A stretch of DNA of 64,000 bases. It comes from Dehalobacterium formicoaceticum. GTDB lineage: Bacteria > Bacillota > Dehalobacteriia > Dehalobacteriales > Dehalobacteriaceae. Within the stretch, counting starts at the first letter, position 1, and each line of letters opens with the position of its first letter. The notes below the pieces were generated by a model. That model was not told the DNA's origin. It made no database searches and saw nothing but the letters and a program-made list of their open reading frames with translations. The translations under genes were made by a program, and so were the position numbers. The stretch covers positions 2,238,501 to 2,302,500 of the forward strand of contig NZ_CP022121.1 in NCBI RefSeq assembly GCF_002224645.1, given 5' to 3'. Below, piece after piece: positions 8,846 to 18,064 of the stretch.

Positions 8846-9661
8846 TTATTCTATTGGAATAATGAATGTTTGCCCAGGATAGATCATATGCGGATTGGAG
8901 ATCTTATTTACATTTGCAATCTGCCGATATGTTGTATCATATTTCAATGCAATTTGCCAAAGAGTATCACCGGATTTTACAGTATAGAGAACTTCCTGGT
9001 GGCTGGCTGCTGCGTCGTGTGCATCCTCTTTTTCATGTATAGCTTCCGCTCCGTGTGCGCCATGTTCCTCTTCACCTTCTGCATACTTGAAGAATTTTAC
9101 ATAGGATTCAATATATTCTCTGCCAGCTTCAAGATCGTTTACATCAAAATCCTTTGAAGACATTACTTTTTCAAATCTTTCTGTAATTTCTGGCATTCTT
9201 TCATCTGGAATTAAGCCTTCTTTATTTAGCTTGTTGATTGGACTTAAGTTGCCTGCTGCTATGCTCTCATCGGCTGCTGCCACCACTTCATCCACTGGGG
9301 TTCCATAGGGTTTTAAACCATCGAAAGGTGCGCCTTCACCAGTTCTATGAACCCTGACAAGTTCACTGAAGAAATATTGCTCTGCAACTTCCTTTGCTTC
9401 GGGACTAAAATCCTTCATTTTCATAACAAGGTTGAATTTATCTTTGATCTCTTGTTCATATTGCGGTTGAATCCATTTTAATGTATAGTTGACGTTGCCG
9501 GTTTCCAATGCTTTGAATCCATCAGAAACTGTGGGCCCTTCCATTGTGTCGCAATGGGCACTTGCTGATAGGGGCATGATTACCATGATTGCCGCTGCCG
9601 CAGCAACTAACCCTAATGTTTTTGTCATTTTTGACTTTAAGCTTAAGATATCAATGCTCAT
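8846..9661 (-). CDS. Secreted LysM protein with DUF6448-like domain
   Basis: The 271-aa product has an N-terminal signal peptide ending ASA-HC. A central region begins HCDTMEGPTV and resembles DUF6448 proteins of unknown function. It is followed by an acidic, His-containing linker and a C-terminal LysM motif (YTVKSGDTLWQIALKYDTTY to the end) that binds peptidoglycan. The start chosen is the ATG eight codons inside the longest frame, because the upstream codons contain its AAAGGAGG ribosome site. It lies upstream of the signal peptidase and Crp genes on the same strand and could form an envelope-related unit with them. Confidence 0.85.
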   Translation of the reverse strand: MSIDILSLKSKMTKTLGLVAAAAAIMVIMPLSASAHCDTMEGPTVSDGFKALETGNVNYTLKWIQPQYEQEIKDKFNLVMKMKDFSPEAKEVAEQYFFSELVRVHRTGEGAPFDGLKPYGTPVDEVVAAADESIAAGNLSPINKLNKEGLIPDERMPEITERFEKVMSSKDFDVNDLEAGREYIESYVKFFKYAEGEEEHGAHGAEAIHEKEDAHDAAASHQEVLYTVKSGDTLWQIALKYDTTYRQIANVNKISNPHMIYPGQTFIIPIE

Positions 9662-9983
9662 TTTCTTTCCTCCTTTTAACATAATATTTTTAAATTAATT
9701 TATTGAAGATTCTTTGATGGTCTCATGATCTTTTTGTTTTTTTATGACCTCCTCTCTTGTTTATGGTTTTATTTTAGTAGTAATGAGAAGTAATATCCTT
9801 GATTAAAATCAACTTTTACTATTTTATTCTCTATTTTTTTTACTACAAATCCCCTGAGATATTAGAATTTTTCGTTTTCAGACTCATAAGAAAAACAGGG
9901 ACGAGGGCACAGGTACATCGTCCCTATATCCGAACAATTAAACTTTTAAATATGCCAGTAATTCTGGATAATTGCCTAATTGG
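9662..9983. other. Intergenic region with REP-like palindrome
   Basis: No gene is supported here. At 9897-9925 the arms AGGGACGA / TCGTCCCT form another member of the REP-like palindrome family. The region ends at the left inverted repeat of the tyrosine-recombinase element. Confidence 0.55.
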
Positions 9984-10109
9984 TCGAGTAGATCGAGGCC
10001 TCACAGCCTCTCACCCTCACAGAACTTATCCCGCAAAATGGGGTATCCCGACTAATTATTACAAACCCTCATCTCAAGCCCTTCCTTCACAGAAATGGCG
10101 GGATAATAT
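9984..10109 (+). repeat. Left inverted repeat of recombinase element
   Basis: This arm pairs with 11381-11506 over about 126 bp. It is far longer than ordinary IS ends and may hold several recombinase binding sites. Confidence 0.8.
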
Positions 10110-10160
10110 TTCTTTCATTATGCTGTATATTGAAATTACTAAATTCAATAGGAGGCTCAT

Positions 10161-10340
10161 ATGAAAGACAATACTATTTTGGGAATTATCCAACAGGCAT
10201 TGGCAATCTTAGAAAAAGAAGTTGGATTAGTTTTCGGATACGGCATATTACATCCACCTCTTACCGGAAAACCTCATTCGTTCATCGGCTATCGACTGAA
10301 GCCATTTCTCGGATTTGATCCCGGAGGTGCCCGAAGATGA
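10161..10340 (+). CDS. Small 59-aa protein coupled to the recombinase
   Basis: An ATG with a perfectly placed GGAGG opens a 59-aa frame beginning MKDNTILGIIQQALAILEKE and ending GFDPGGARR. Its stop overlaps the recombinase start as ATGA. The first part could form an amphipathic helix; there is no recognisable domain. The position and coupling suggest an accessory or regulatory protein of the element. Existence is well supported by the ribosome site and overlap; the function is unknown. Confidence 0.65.
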   Translation: MKDNTILGIIQQALAILEKEVGLVFGYGILHPPLTGKPHSFIGYRLKPFLGFDPGGARR

Positions 10341-11381
10341 ATGAGAAACGCACCCGCTTCTTCAAATTAGTACGGGACTTTCTGATGGTATATCTCCCTG
10401 ATCAAAGGGCTGTGAGCGTCAATACTATTAAGTCGTACCGTGAATGTCTCAATCAATTGTTGAGCTATATTTGCGACAGAAACGGTTTCGCTTTGGGAAA
10501 ACTCAGTTTCGAATATCTTTCCAGGGAGACGGTTGAGAGCTATCTGGAGTATCTTGAAAAGGAAAGGCATTGCAGTGTTTCCACACGCAACCATCGCCTT
10601 GCATGTATCCGGTCTTTCGTTAAATATGCCAGTGTCAGGGATGTTAGTGTTCAGGCATGCGTTAATGATTTATGCACTATCCCTCAGAAAAAGGTGGCAA
10701 AGACCGCCGTCATTAAGTTCTTCAGTGAATCTGCGTTGAAAACTATACTTGAGCAGCCAGATGTCAGAACAAAAAAGGGGCTACGAAATTTGTTCTTTAT
10801 GATACTGATGTATGATACTGGAGCTAGAAACCAAGAGTTGCTAGATATTAGGTTAAGTGACATCCACTTCGAAGGTAAATCTCCCTATGTTGTCATTACT
10901 GGGAAAGGTGGGAAAACGCGCTTGGTGCCAGTAATGCCCAAAACCGTTGATCATTTTAGAAAGTATGTTGGTGTCTTCCACCCTGAAGCTTCCTTTAGCA
11001 ATCATCTTTTCTACATCGAACGAAAAGGGAACCGATCCGCTATGTCGCCAGACTGCTCAGAAAAGTTTGTCAAGAAATATGGTACCGCCGCGCATAACGT
11101 CAATCCAAAAGTCCCAGAGTCACTCCTGCCACATGTTTCGTCACTCTCGCAGCATGCACTTGTATAAAAGTGGGATGCCAATGGTTTTGCTGGCTGAATG
11201 GCTCGGGCATGCACAAATTTCATCAACGCTGATTTATGCGAATGCTGATACTGAAATGAAAAAAGAGGCTATCATAAAAGCTACTTCAAAATTGAACCCG
11301 TTGCTATCCAGCGAAACTACATACCTTGAATGGAAAGATGATGAGGCGTTAATCAGGCAGTTATATGGGTTAATCCAGTAA
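10337..11381 (+). pseudogene. Tyrosine recombinase/integrase, frameshifted
   Basis: The first frame (to 11167) gives an N-terminal SAM-like DNA-binding domain and the start of the catalytic domain with the first catalytic Arg (DTGARNQELL). Near 11120 the similarity moves to the next frame, which carries the rest of the active site: HMFRHSR (His-x-x-Arg), LGHAQ and the nucleophile in STLIYANAD. Joined, they give a complete recombinase of about 345 aa. A one-base indel or an unidentified recoding event separates Arg from the H-R-H-Y box, so the gene as written is inactive. The frame opens 4 bp before the stop of the small upstream gene. Confidence 0.8.
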
Positions 11382-11506
11382 ATATTATCCCGCTATTTTT
11401 ATGAAGGAAGGGCTTGAGATGAGGGTTTGTAATAATTAGGCGGGATACCGCATTTTGCGGGATAAGTTCTGTGAGGGCTTGGGGCCGTAAGGCCCCGGCT
11501 ACTCGA
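11381..11506 (-). repeat. Right inverted repeat of recombinase element
   Basis: This arm is complementary to 9984-10109. It starts directly at the recombinase stop codon and includes an inner palindrome (ggggccgtaaggcccc) that the left arm lacks in full form. Confidence 0.8.
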
Positions 11507-11510
11507 TTTT

Positions 11511-11590
11511 GTTCTGATACCGGTAAATCTTATTAACAGTATACCGTTAAGTTAGATATCAGTGTCAAATAAAGAACAGTCCCCTGTACT
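11511..11590. repeat. Truncated copy of the 6979-7074 repeat
   Basis: From gttctgataccggtaaatct through the cagtcccctgt end, this matches the internal part and right arm of the repeat at 7 kb. The left arm is absent at the border with the recombinase element. Confidence 0.65.
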
Positions 11591-11620
11591 ACTGTTCTAG
11601 ACTGTTCTAGACTGTTCTAG
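11591..11620. repeat. Three perfect 10-bp tandem repeats
   Basis: ACTGTTCTAG is repeated three times without change. It is likely a slippage product next to the truncated REP-like unit. Confidence 0.8.
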
Positions 11621-11671
11621 AAAAGTGAGAGGACAGCCAGTCTGCTGTCCACACTGTTTTTATATTTATAA

Positions 11672-12361
11672 TTATAATTTGATTTCTTGATATCCAGATG
11701 GTATTTCAAATAAACTTTCGTCAACTGTTTCAGTCATTTCCTCAATTTTCATAGTTGTTGTGTGTTCATCTATTGTGATTGCCAGACCTGCTAAGTTATC
11801 ACCATCAAAGTAGTACTTTGTCCTGCCTCCTTCAAAATTATATTCTTCATATTGTCTCTCATCACCCAAGAAATCTTCACGACCACTACCTACATATTCT
11901 AGTTTATAATCACTTAACTCATCTGGACTTGCGGGAGTTTCTTCCTCATTTTGCTGAGTATTCTCAGGCATCACTATCATAGTTTTATTTTCATGGTTAA
12001 TCATATAGAGAGTATTATCTTTATTGATAATCATAGATTTATTACCATCAGAATCCATAATCATAGCGGTCATATTGTCCTTAACTGCAAGTGTTGTTTC
12101 AATTTCGCTGCTATCACCGTCTACATTCAATGTGGTTTTATATTTCATAGTATACTTGCCATTTGCCATAATTTTTTGAAAAACTTCTGAAAGCCTTTTT
12201 TCAGATGATGGTTGTTCAGTACCTTTTGGCAACTGTCCTTGAGATGAATCGTCAGTAAGCTGGCCGGAATTTTCCGTAGTAGAAGGTTCTTTATTGGAAC
12301 TGCATGAAATTAATACAAGACTCATTATAAGGATTATTACAACAGCGATATTCTTTCTCAT
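11672..12361 (-). CDS. Lipoprotein with LolA/outer-membrane-like beta fold, unknown role
   Basis: A signal peptide with lipobox LVLISC is followed by a Ser/Thr/Gln-rich linker. A roughly 170-residue domain then has alternating hydrophobic strands (YTMKYKTTLNVDG, NTLYMINHENKTMIVM, RTKYYFDGDNLAGL), suggesting an antiparallel beta sheet of the LolA/LppX sort; this fold idea is inference. I chose the ATG preceded by GGAGGG, seven codons inside the longest frame. Lipidation would anchor it to the outer face of the cell membrane. It is a single gene. Confidence 0.8.
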   Translation of the reverse strand: MRKNIAVVIILIMSLVLISCSSNKEPSTTENSGQLTDDSSQGQLPKGTEQPSSEKRLSEVFQKIMANGKYTMKYKTTLNVDGDSSEIETTLAVKDNMTAMIMDSDGNKSMIINKDNTLYMINHENKTMIVMPENTQQNEEETPASPDELSDYKLEYVGSGREDFLGDERQYEEYNFEGGRTKYYFDGDNLAGLAITIDEHTTTMKIEEMTETVDESLFEIPSGYQEIKL

Positions 12362-12930
12362 AATATTTTCCCTCCATTTCAAATTTACTGGCGGTAAGTT
12401 AATTTATGATCTACAGTGGAAAATCCATTAGTAGATCATCTCCCCATAGATTTTGCGTATTACCAATTTTTTCACAAAGATCCTCACAAAGATTCTTTCT
12501 CCTATATACTTCTGTTAAATGATTTAAACCAGAGATTACTCACAGCGTTTGGAATGACTATGGAGAGCAGTTGGAACACATTACATATGTATATCTGAGA
12601 TAAGATAATATATTTGCTAAAAAATCCTAATTTCCTTCTCCTTTCCTAAATTTTTTGGAGAAAACTCTTTTTTTTTCAGAAAGAAGTTCACTGTTCTCAT
12701 ATTATAGCTTTTGTTTCAATCATTCCTCCAAAACATTATGGAGAGGATTTTTGATGCTATGTTCCAATTTTCAGACTCAATAAGGCAATAAGGGTTGCCT
12801 GATGCAGGAAAAATAACATTAGTGAAGAAAATAAAACTAAGATCAAAACTATCAATTTAACTAAGATCAATTCAGCTGTCACAGTTATTATCATTATCTT
12901 AAAAATTAAAATACCAAAGGAGCGAGCATT
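12362..12930. other. Intergenic region with duplicated flavoprotein leader
   Basis: No gene is supported: one 60-codon frame exists but lacks a ribosome site and family features. The last ~140 bp match the leader of the first flavoprotein gene, including tgatgcaggaaa and aagatcaattcagctg blocks. Confidence 0.55.
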
Positions 12931-13563
12931 ATGAAGGTAGTTGCCTTTAACGGCAGTCCGAAAAAAGACGGTAATACGGCCTGTGCATTGAAAATTATCG
13001 GCGAGGAACTAGTTAATAACGATATTGATTTTGAAATAGTGCAGGTAGGGGACAAAAATATTAGGGGATGTATTGGCTGTTTTTTGTGTATGAAAAACAA
13101 AGACGAAAAATGCGCTCTTAATGATGAAGTTAATGATTGGATCCAAAAAATGAAATCAGCTGATGGGATCATTCTTGGTTCACCGGTTTACTTTTCCGGA
13201 ATTTCCGGCACCATGAAATGCTTCCTTGACAGGGCCATGTATGTTGTTTCAGCTAATGACAGAATGTTAAGGCATAAGGTAGGTGCAAGCTTTGTTGCGG
13301 TTAGACGCTCGGGCGGAGTAACCACAGTTAACGGTTTAAATCAATATATCACTTATGCGGAAATGATCATGCCTACCTCAAACTATTGGAATGTTATTTA
13401 TGGAGCCGCCCCGGGTGAAGCGGAAAATGATATGGAAGGAAAACAGATTGCCCGAATTCTGGGCAAAAACATGGCTTGGTTGATTAAAGTAATTGATGCG
13501 GGGAAAAAAGCTATCCCAATACCTGAAAAGGAACCAAAGGAACGAATGAGTTTTATCCGGTAA
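12931..13563 (+). CDS. Iron-sulfur flavoprotein / FMN reductase-like protein, copy B
   Basis: The 210-aa product is nearly identical to copy A at 4.35 kb, with the same GSPKKDGNTA flavin loop and CIGCFLCMKNKDEKC cluster motif. Two codons (Asn-Asp) present after the cysteines in copy A are absent here. Silent third-position differences are common while the protein is almost unchanged, which suggests both copies are kept by selection. The ribosome site is AAAGGAGCG and a strong terminator follows. Confidence 0.9.
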   Translation: MKVVAFNGSPKKDGNTACALKIIGEELVNNDIDFEIVQVGDKNIRGCIGCFLCMKNKDEKCALNDEVNDWIQKMKSADGIILGSPVYFSGISGTMKCFLDRAMYVVSANDRMLRHKVGASFVAVRRSGGVTTVNGLNQYITYAEMIMPTSNYWNVIYGAAPGEAENDMEGKQIARILGKNMAWLIKVIDAGKKAIPIPEKEPKERMSFIR

Positions 13564-13600
13564 CTATTTACTCCTAACTATTCGAAGATATAAGCCAAAA

Positions 13601-13640
13601 AACGCTGACTCACATGTGTTCCATGTGAGTCAGCGTTTTT
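13601..13640 (+). terminator. Rho-independent terminator of flavoprotein copy B
   Basis: A long perfect stem (AACGCTGACTCACATG paired with CATGTGAGTCAGCGTT) with a 4-nt loop is followed by a T run. Confidence 0.9.
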
Positions 13641-13703
13641 AAAGTGTCCTGTTCCTGTTATTTGAGTTTTTTATAAAAAGTGTCATAGTTCGTATATTGA
13701 AGC

Positions 13704-13746
13704 GCAGGGACAATGTACCTGTCCCCCTGTCCCCCCCTGTCCCCCT
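13704..13746. repeat. REP-like palindrome with C-rich tail
   Basis: GGGACA / TGTCCC arms are followed by a repeated ctgtcccc tract. It is another member of the window-wide family. Confidence 0.6.
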
Positions 13747-13847
13747 TGACGCCCCTTAAATAATTACGACCTAGACTTTACCAAAATTAAGTATATTATG
13801 CCTAAATTGGAAAAGATAATAGAAATATCTTTATCTAGGAGTATGAG

Positions 13848-14966
13848 ATGCTGGAACCAGGAAAAATAACACCCAGCCAAGCTGGGTTCTTAATGATATT
13901 AACTGTTTTGGGTACCGCCAATTTGACTATGCCGGCTGTTACCTCATGGTTTGCCGGTATGGACGCCTGGATGACCATAATTCTGGGATTTTTTCTTAAC
14001 ATTTTATTAATTTGGGTGATAGACCGAATATGCAAGACTTTCCCGAAAAAAAGCAGCATAAGTATGATCAGTCATATTAATCATATTACGGGAAGGTACT
14101 TGGGCACCCTAATTGTCTTAGGTTATTTAAGCTTTTTGATTTTTGATGAAGCTGTCATTACCAGGTCGGTGTGCGAGTTTCTCCTAATTAGTTTTATGCC
14201 GGACACTCCTATTGAAGTATTTATTATTATTATGCTCTTCTTAAGTGCCATGGTAGTAAGGGCAGGGCTGGAAGTATTAGCGCGCACAGCTACCTTTATT
14301 ATCCCTATATTTCTCATATCCTTTGGGGTTCTTTTAGTATTGTTAATCGGGGAAATGGATCTTGCCACCCTGCTGCCTGTCTTTGATGGAGGCATTAAGC
14401 CTATTATCTATGGGTCTCTTTTTCCTGCTATTTGGCAGGGGCAATTTGTTTTAATGCTCTTTATTTGGCCTTATTTAAACAGGCCGGAAAAAGGATTTAG
14501 ATCCATGCTGCTGGCAGCTGTATCATTACTGTTCATCATGCTATCTATTACCATAGTTGCCACCGCCATCTTAGGGCCATTGACCTCTCATTTGCACTTT
14601 CCTACCTTTACTATCGTAAGTTATATGGAAATCGGATTTTTAACCAGATTGGATGCAATTTTTATGGCGGTATGGATCGCGGGGGCCTTTATAAAAATCA
14701 GCATGTTTTATTATGTGATCTGTCTCTTAATAGGAGAGCTTTTTGGGATCAAGGAATATAAATGTCTAGTTTATCCTGTTGGTTTAATCATAGGGGCTAT
14801 GGTAATTATGATTGCTCCTAATATGGCTGACTTTTGGAGTTTGTTTACTAATGTAGAGATTCCCATTGACTTGTTATTTGAATATTTAGTTCCTTTTGGA
14901 TTATTAGGTGTGATTTATCTCAGAGGTCTGCACAAGAAGAAAAGAGGAGAACAGGATGGTGCTTAA
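13848..14966 (+). CDS. GerAB-family spore germination permease
   Basis: The 372-aa protein has about ten hydrophobic membrane segments and begins GKITPSQAGFLMILTVLGTA, typical of GerAB/GerKB proteins of the APC superfamily. It is the germinant-binding membrane subunit of the inner spore membrane receptor. It is followed with an 11-bp overlap by the GerAA gene. The start follows TAGGAG with 6-nt spacing. The type of germinant (amino acid, sugar or other) cannot be told from the sequence. Expression is expected in the forespore under sigma G, but I could not fix the promoter. Confidence 0.93.
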   Translation: MLEPGKITPSQAGFLMILTVLGTANLTMPAVTSWFAGMDAWMTIILGFFLNILLIWVIDRICKTFPKKSSISMISHINHITGRYLGTLIVLGYLSFLIFDEAVITRSVCEFLLISFMPDTPIEVFIIIMLFLSAMVVRAGLEVLARTATFIIPIFLISFGVLLVLLIGEMDLATLLPVFDGGIKPIIYGSLFPAIWQGQFVLMLFIWPYLNRPEKGFRSMLLAAVSLLFIMLSITIVATAILGPLTSHLHFPTFTIVSYMEIGFLTRLDAIFMAVWIAGAFIKISMFYYVICLLIGELFGIKEYKCLVYPVGLIIGAMVIMIAPNMADFWSLFTNVEIPIDLLFEYLVPFGLLGVIYLRGLHKKKRGEQDGA

Positions 14967-16539
14967 AAAGATTAAAGAAAAACTAAAGGGAATCCTGAAC
15001 CGGGATAAGACTGAGGCAAAGAGGGAGGAGGGAAAAAAGTTTCTCCTTCAAAGCTTGGCGGAAAACGAGAAATATTTCCGGGATATATTTAGCAAGTGCT
15101 CTGATGTTGTCTTTAGGACTTTCGAAATCCCTACTCCGAAAAGCACACGGGTCTTAATTATTTATTTGGACGGGATGAGCAGTTATTTGGTAGGTGAAGG
15201 AGTGGTCAGGTCTTTAATGGCCCGATACTTAGATGAAAAAAATGATGGGGAAGAACCACCCATGGAGCATGTGCAGAAACATGTCATTTCTATACCGGAA
15301 ATTAAGCCGGAAAAGGAATTGATCAAGCTTGTTGATTCTGTGCTTTCCGGTGATGTAGTACTAATCATTGATGGAGAGCCCGAAGGACTTATCATCAGTT
15401 CTCGAGGCTGGCAGTCCCGGTCGGTCTCGGAACCTCAGGCGGAACCTCTGGTACGGGGACCCCGGGACGGATTTACGGAAAATATTCGTACCAATACAGC
15501 ATTAGTGCGCCGCCGCATCAAAAGTTCCCGGTTAAAGCTGGAGTCCCTAGAGCTGGGGGCACTTACCAAAACAAGCATTGCTATTTTTTATATTGAAGGA
15601 ATTGCCGATGAAAAGGTCGTGGAAGAAGTCAAACGCCGTATTCTGCGGATCAAGACAGACAGCATTTTGGAATCCGGCTACTTGGAGCAATTTATCGAAG
15701 ACGATCCTTGGTCTGCTTTTCCTCAAGTGGATGTAACGGAACGACCGGATAAGGTGTGCGGCAATCTGCTGGAGGGACGGGTAGCAATTCTGGTAGATAA
15801 TACTCCCTTCGCCCTTCTTGTTCCGGTACTATTTATGCAGTTTCTTCAAACACCGGAAGATTATTATATGAGACCACATCAGGCCACCTTTTTAAGGCTG
15901 CTGCGCCTGGTTACTTTGAATATTGCCTTGTTATTTCCCTCTTTTTATATTGCTATTACCACATTTCATCAGGAAATGCTGCCTACTCCTTTGCTGATTT
16001 CCATTGCCCAAGCCCGGGCAGGTGTACCTTTTCCCGCCTTGGTAGAAGCATTATTGATGGAATTTGCCTTTGAAATTGTCCGGGAAGCCGGGATTCGTTT
16101 ACCCCGACCGATGGGCTCGGCTGTTTCTATTGTGGGTGGTTTGGTGGTGGGTCAAGCCGCCGTATCCGCCGGATTAGTGTCACCGGCCATGTTAATTGTG
16201 GTAGGACTGACTGCCATGGCCACATTCTCACTACCAACAGCTCATGCCACGGAAGCCATTCGTTTATTGCGTTTTCCCATTATGCTTTCAGCGGCAAGTC
16301 TGGGGCTTTTCGGAGTGATGGCAGTTTTACTGTTACTCTTAATTCATCTTTGCTCATTAAGATCTTTCGGTGTGCCATATTTATCACCCATTACACCTCT
16401 TACTGTGAGTGATTTGAAAGATGTACCTATCAGGGCACCTTGGTGGGCAATGTTAAAACGTCCCCGGTTAATCGGATATAAAGAACCACAGCGGCAGGAT
16501 TTTGGGCAGATGCCCCGACCGCCCAAAGAAAGAGAGTAA
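14956..16539 (+). CDS. GerAA-family spore germination protein
   Basis: The 527-aa protein has a large soluble N-terminal domain and a C-terminal membrane domain of about five helices. It contains ERPDKVCGNLLEGRVAILVD and LPRPMGSAVSIVGGLVVGQA, signatures of the GerA family. GerAA-type subunits oligomerise into the ion-releasing channel of the germinant receptor. The gene order AB-AA-AC differs from the classical gerA order (AA-AB-AC) but is common in clostridia. The coding start overlaps the previous gene by 11 bp. Confidence 0.95.
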   Translation: MVLKKIKEKLKGILNRDKTEAKREEGKKFLLQSLAENEKYFRDIFSKCSDVVFRTFEIPTPKSTRVLIIYLDGMSSYLVGEGVVRSLMARYLDEKNDGEEPPMEHVQKHVISIPEIKPEKELIKLVDSVLSGDVVLIIDGEPEGLIISSRGWQSRSVSEPQAEPLVRGPRDGFTENIRTNTALVRRRIKSSRLKLESLELGALTKTSIAIFYIEGIADEKVVEEVKRRILRIKTDSILESGYLEQFIEDDPWSAFPQVDVTERPDKVCGNLLEGRVAILVDNTPFALLVPVLFMQFLQTPEDYYMRPHQATFLRLLRLVTLNIALLFPSFYIAITTFHQEMLPTPLLISIAQARAGVPFPALVEALLMEFAFEIVREAGIRLPRPMGSAVSIVGGLVVGQAAVSAGLVSPAMLIVVGLTAMATFSLPTAHATEAIRLLRFPIMLSAASLGLFGVMAVLLLLLIHLCSLRSFGVPYLSPITPLTVSDLKDVPIRAPWWAMLKRPRLIGYKEPQRQDFGQMPRPPKERE

Positions 16540-16545
16540 AAAAAG

Positions 16546-17811
16546 TTGAGTAAAAAAGTTATGAGAAGATTATTATTAATGATGCTCTTATTAATGCTGA
16601 TCTTTGTCTCCGTCGGCTGTGGGAGTAAAGTTGAAGTGGAAGATCTGGCCATTGCCACGGCCATTGGTATTGACAGGGTTTCCCAAAACGACCAAAGTGA
16701 GACCTTGTTTTCTGTACGGGTCCTAAAATCGAGAAATGCCGGGGGGCAAGGCTCCAGTGGATCCGGCGGGGGTTCCGGGGGAGCGTCAGGGGGACAAACC
16801 GAGGGATGGATGAATTTCGCAAAAGGAAACAGTATGGACGATGCCAAAAGAAATCTGGCTACGACCACCGCGAAAAGACTTTTTCTGGGACACTCCCGCA
16901 TGATAGTGCTGGGAGAAGAAAAAGCAAGAGATGGTGTAGGGGATATTATTGACTTTCTCTTCAGAAATGAGGAAATCAGGCTGAGAAACTGGCTTCTGGT
17001 TGCATCGGGTGGAACAGCTGTGGATTTTTTTAGTATTTCTCCGGAATTGACCAGTACCTTTTCGGAAGAAGTAAATGATCTTCTTACGTTAAGTGCCTCC
17101 CGGGTTTCAAAATCCTATGCTGTTGATTTAAAAGGTTTTTTGACTGACTTGGCTACTCCCGGTAAAGAGGCTGTACTTCCTTTACTGGAGATAAGAACGC
17201 TGCCTGCTGATGATTCCTCTTCCCAGGAAGGCAGCGCACCTAAGCCAAAAAAAAATGTTCGTTTGAAAGGGCTGGCTGTTTTTAAAGGAGATAAAATGAT
17301 CGGAAAGCTGGAGGACACGGAAACAAAAGGTTTTCTTTGGGTTATAGGAGAAGCACAAAGCGGTACCCTCACATTTCCCGTGAAAAATTCGGGAACAAAA
17401 GAACCTGTCCAGGTATCAGTGGAAATGACCCGGGCAAAGTCAAAAATTGAAACGGAAATTGTTCAAGGAAAACCGGTTATTAATGTAAAGATTGATGCAG
17501 AAGGAAATCTGGGTGAGTTTTCCGATAATTATGCCGCTATTACATCCCAGGATATTGCACAGGTGAATCAGGGCTATGCAGAAACTATCAGAAAAGAAGT
17601 GATGCCGGTCATAAGTAAGTGCCAAAAGGATTTCGCATCGGATATTTTTGGTTTTGGTAGTGTCCTCCATCGTCAACAAGCAAAGTATTGGAAAGAAAAC
17701 AACTTAAAGAAAAATTGGCAGTCGATGTTCCCCCAGGTTGAGGTCAAGGTAGACGTGAAGGCCAATGTGCGCCGCACAGGTCTTTCTACAGACAGTATTA
17801 AGGTTGAATAA
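16546..17811 (+). CDS. Ger(x)C-family germination lipoprotein
   Basis: A signal peptide with lipobox SVGC precedes the GerAC-type domain (VEDLAIATAIGIDR, with a C-terminal VKVDVKANVRRTG segment). GerAC subunits are lipid-anchored parts of the germinant receptor. A Gly/Ser-rich insert of about 20 residues (from residue 66) interrupts the first domain and looks like a flexible loop. The start could be the TTG at 16546 or the ATG at 16561; both are 3-21 bp after the GerAA stop. Confidence 0.92.
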   Translation: MSKKVMRRLLLMMLLLMLIFVSVGCGSKVEVEDLAIATAIGIDRVSQNDQSETLFSVRVLKSRNAGGQGSSGSGGGSGGASGGQTEGWMNFAKGNSMDDAKRNLATTTAKRLFLGHSRMIVLGEEKARDGVGDIIDFLFRNEEIRLRNWLLVASGGTAVDFFSISPELTSTFSEEVNDLLTLSASRVSKSYAVDLKGFLTDLATPGKEAVLPLLEIRTLPADDSSSQEGSAPKPKKNVRLKGLAVFKGDKMIGKLEDTETKGFLWVIGEAQSGTLTFPVKNSGTKEPVQVSVEMTRAKSKIETEIVQGKPVINVKIDAEGNLGEFSDNYAAITSQDIAQVNQGYAETIRKEVMPVISKCQKDFASDIFGFGSVLHRQQAKYWKENNLKKNWQSMFPQVEVKVDVKANVRRTGLSTDSIKVE

Positions 17812-17821
17812 GGTGATATAA

Positions 17822-18052
17822 ATGGAGACAGCAGGTTTATTTGTAATAATTGTTATCATCGGTGCTTTGGAAGCACCCCGTTTGATAAAAGAAAAAATGT
17901 GGAAGGAATTGGGGGTTTTTTCCTTGCTTTTACTGACGGGAGCAACCTTAGCTATTGTTATGATCATGGATATTACTTTTCTAAATCCTGTAAAAGTATT
18001 GGAAAAAGTGTTTACTCCAGTAGGTAAATGGATCGAACAGGTTTTAACCTGA
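17822..18052 (+). CDS. Small two-helix membrane protein of the ger operon
   Basis: The 76-aa protein has two hydrophobic helices (about 5-17 and 32-52) and follows the GerAC gene by 10 bp with an AAGGTGAT ribosome site. Small membrane proteins of this sort are found at the end of some ger operons and may tune receptor function, as GerD-independent accessory subunits. I do not recognise a named family. Its place in the operon suggests a real gene. Confidence 0.75.
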   Translation: METAGLFVIIVIIGALEAPRLIKEKMWKELGVFSLLLLTGATLAIVMIMDITFLNPVKVLEKVFTPVGKWIEQVLT

Positions 18053-18064
18053 TAACTGTCCCGC

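Larger units (their letters stand above)
9984..11506 (+). mobile_element. Tyrosine-recombinase insertion element with ~126-bp inverted repeats
   Basis: The arms at 9984-10109 and 11381-11506 are inverted copies of each other with only scattered mismatches; both contain cctcacagaacttatcccgc and caaaccctcatctcaagccc. Between them lie a 59-aa ORF and a tyrosine recombinase gene, and nothing else. The right edge abuts a truncated copy of the 6979-7074 repeat, whose left end is missing. The element may therefore have inserted into or deleted part of that repeat. I recognise no named IS family. Boundaries are set by where arm similarity ends. Confidence 0.75.

Noticed and set aside
9799-10164. 121-codon frame covering a REP-like palindrome and the element's left arm
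   Set aside because: It is composed of repeat sequence, crosses the element border and lacks a ribosome site.
12416-12598. 60-codon frame before flavoprotein copy B
   Set aside because: No ribosome site, no domain and AT-rich composition like the surrounding gap.
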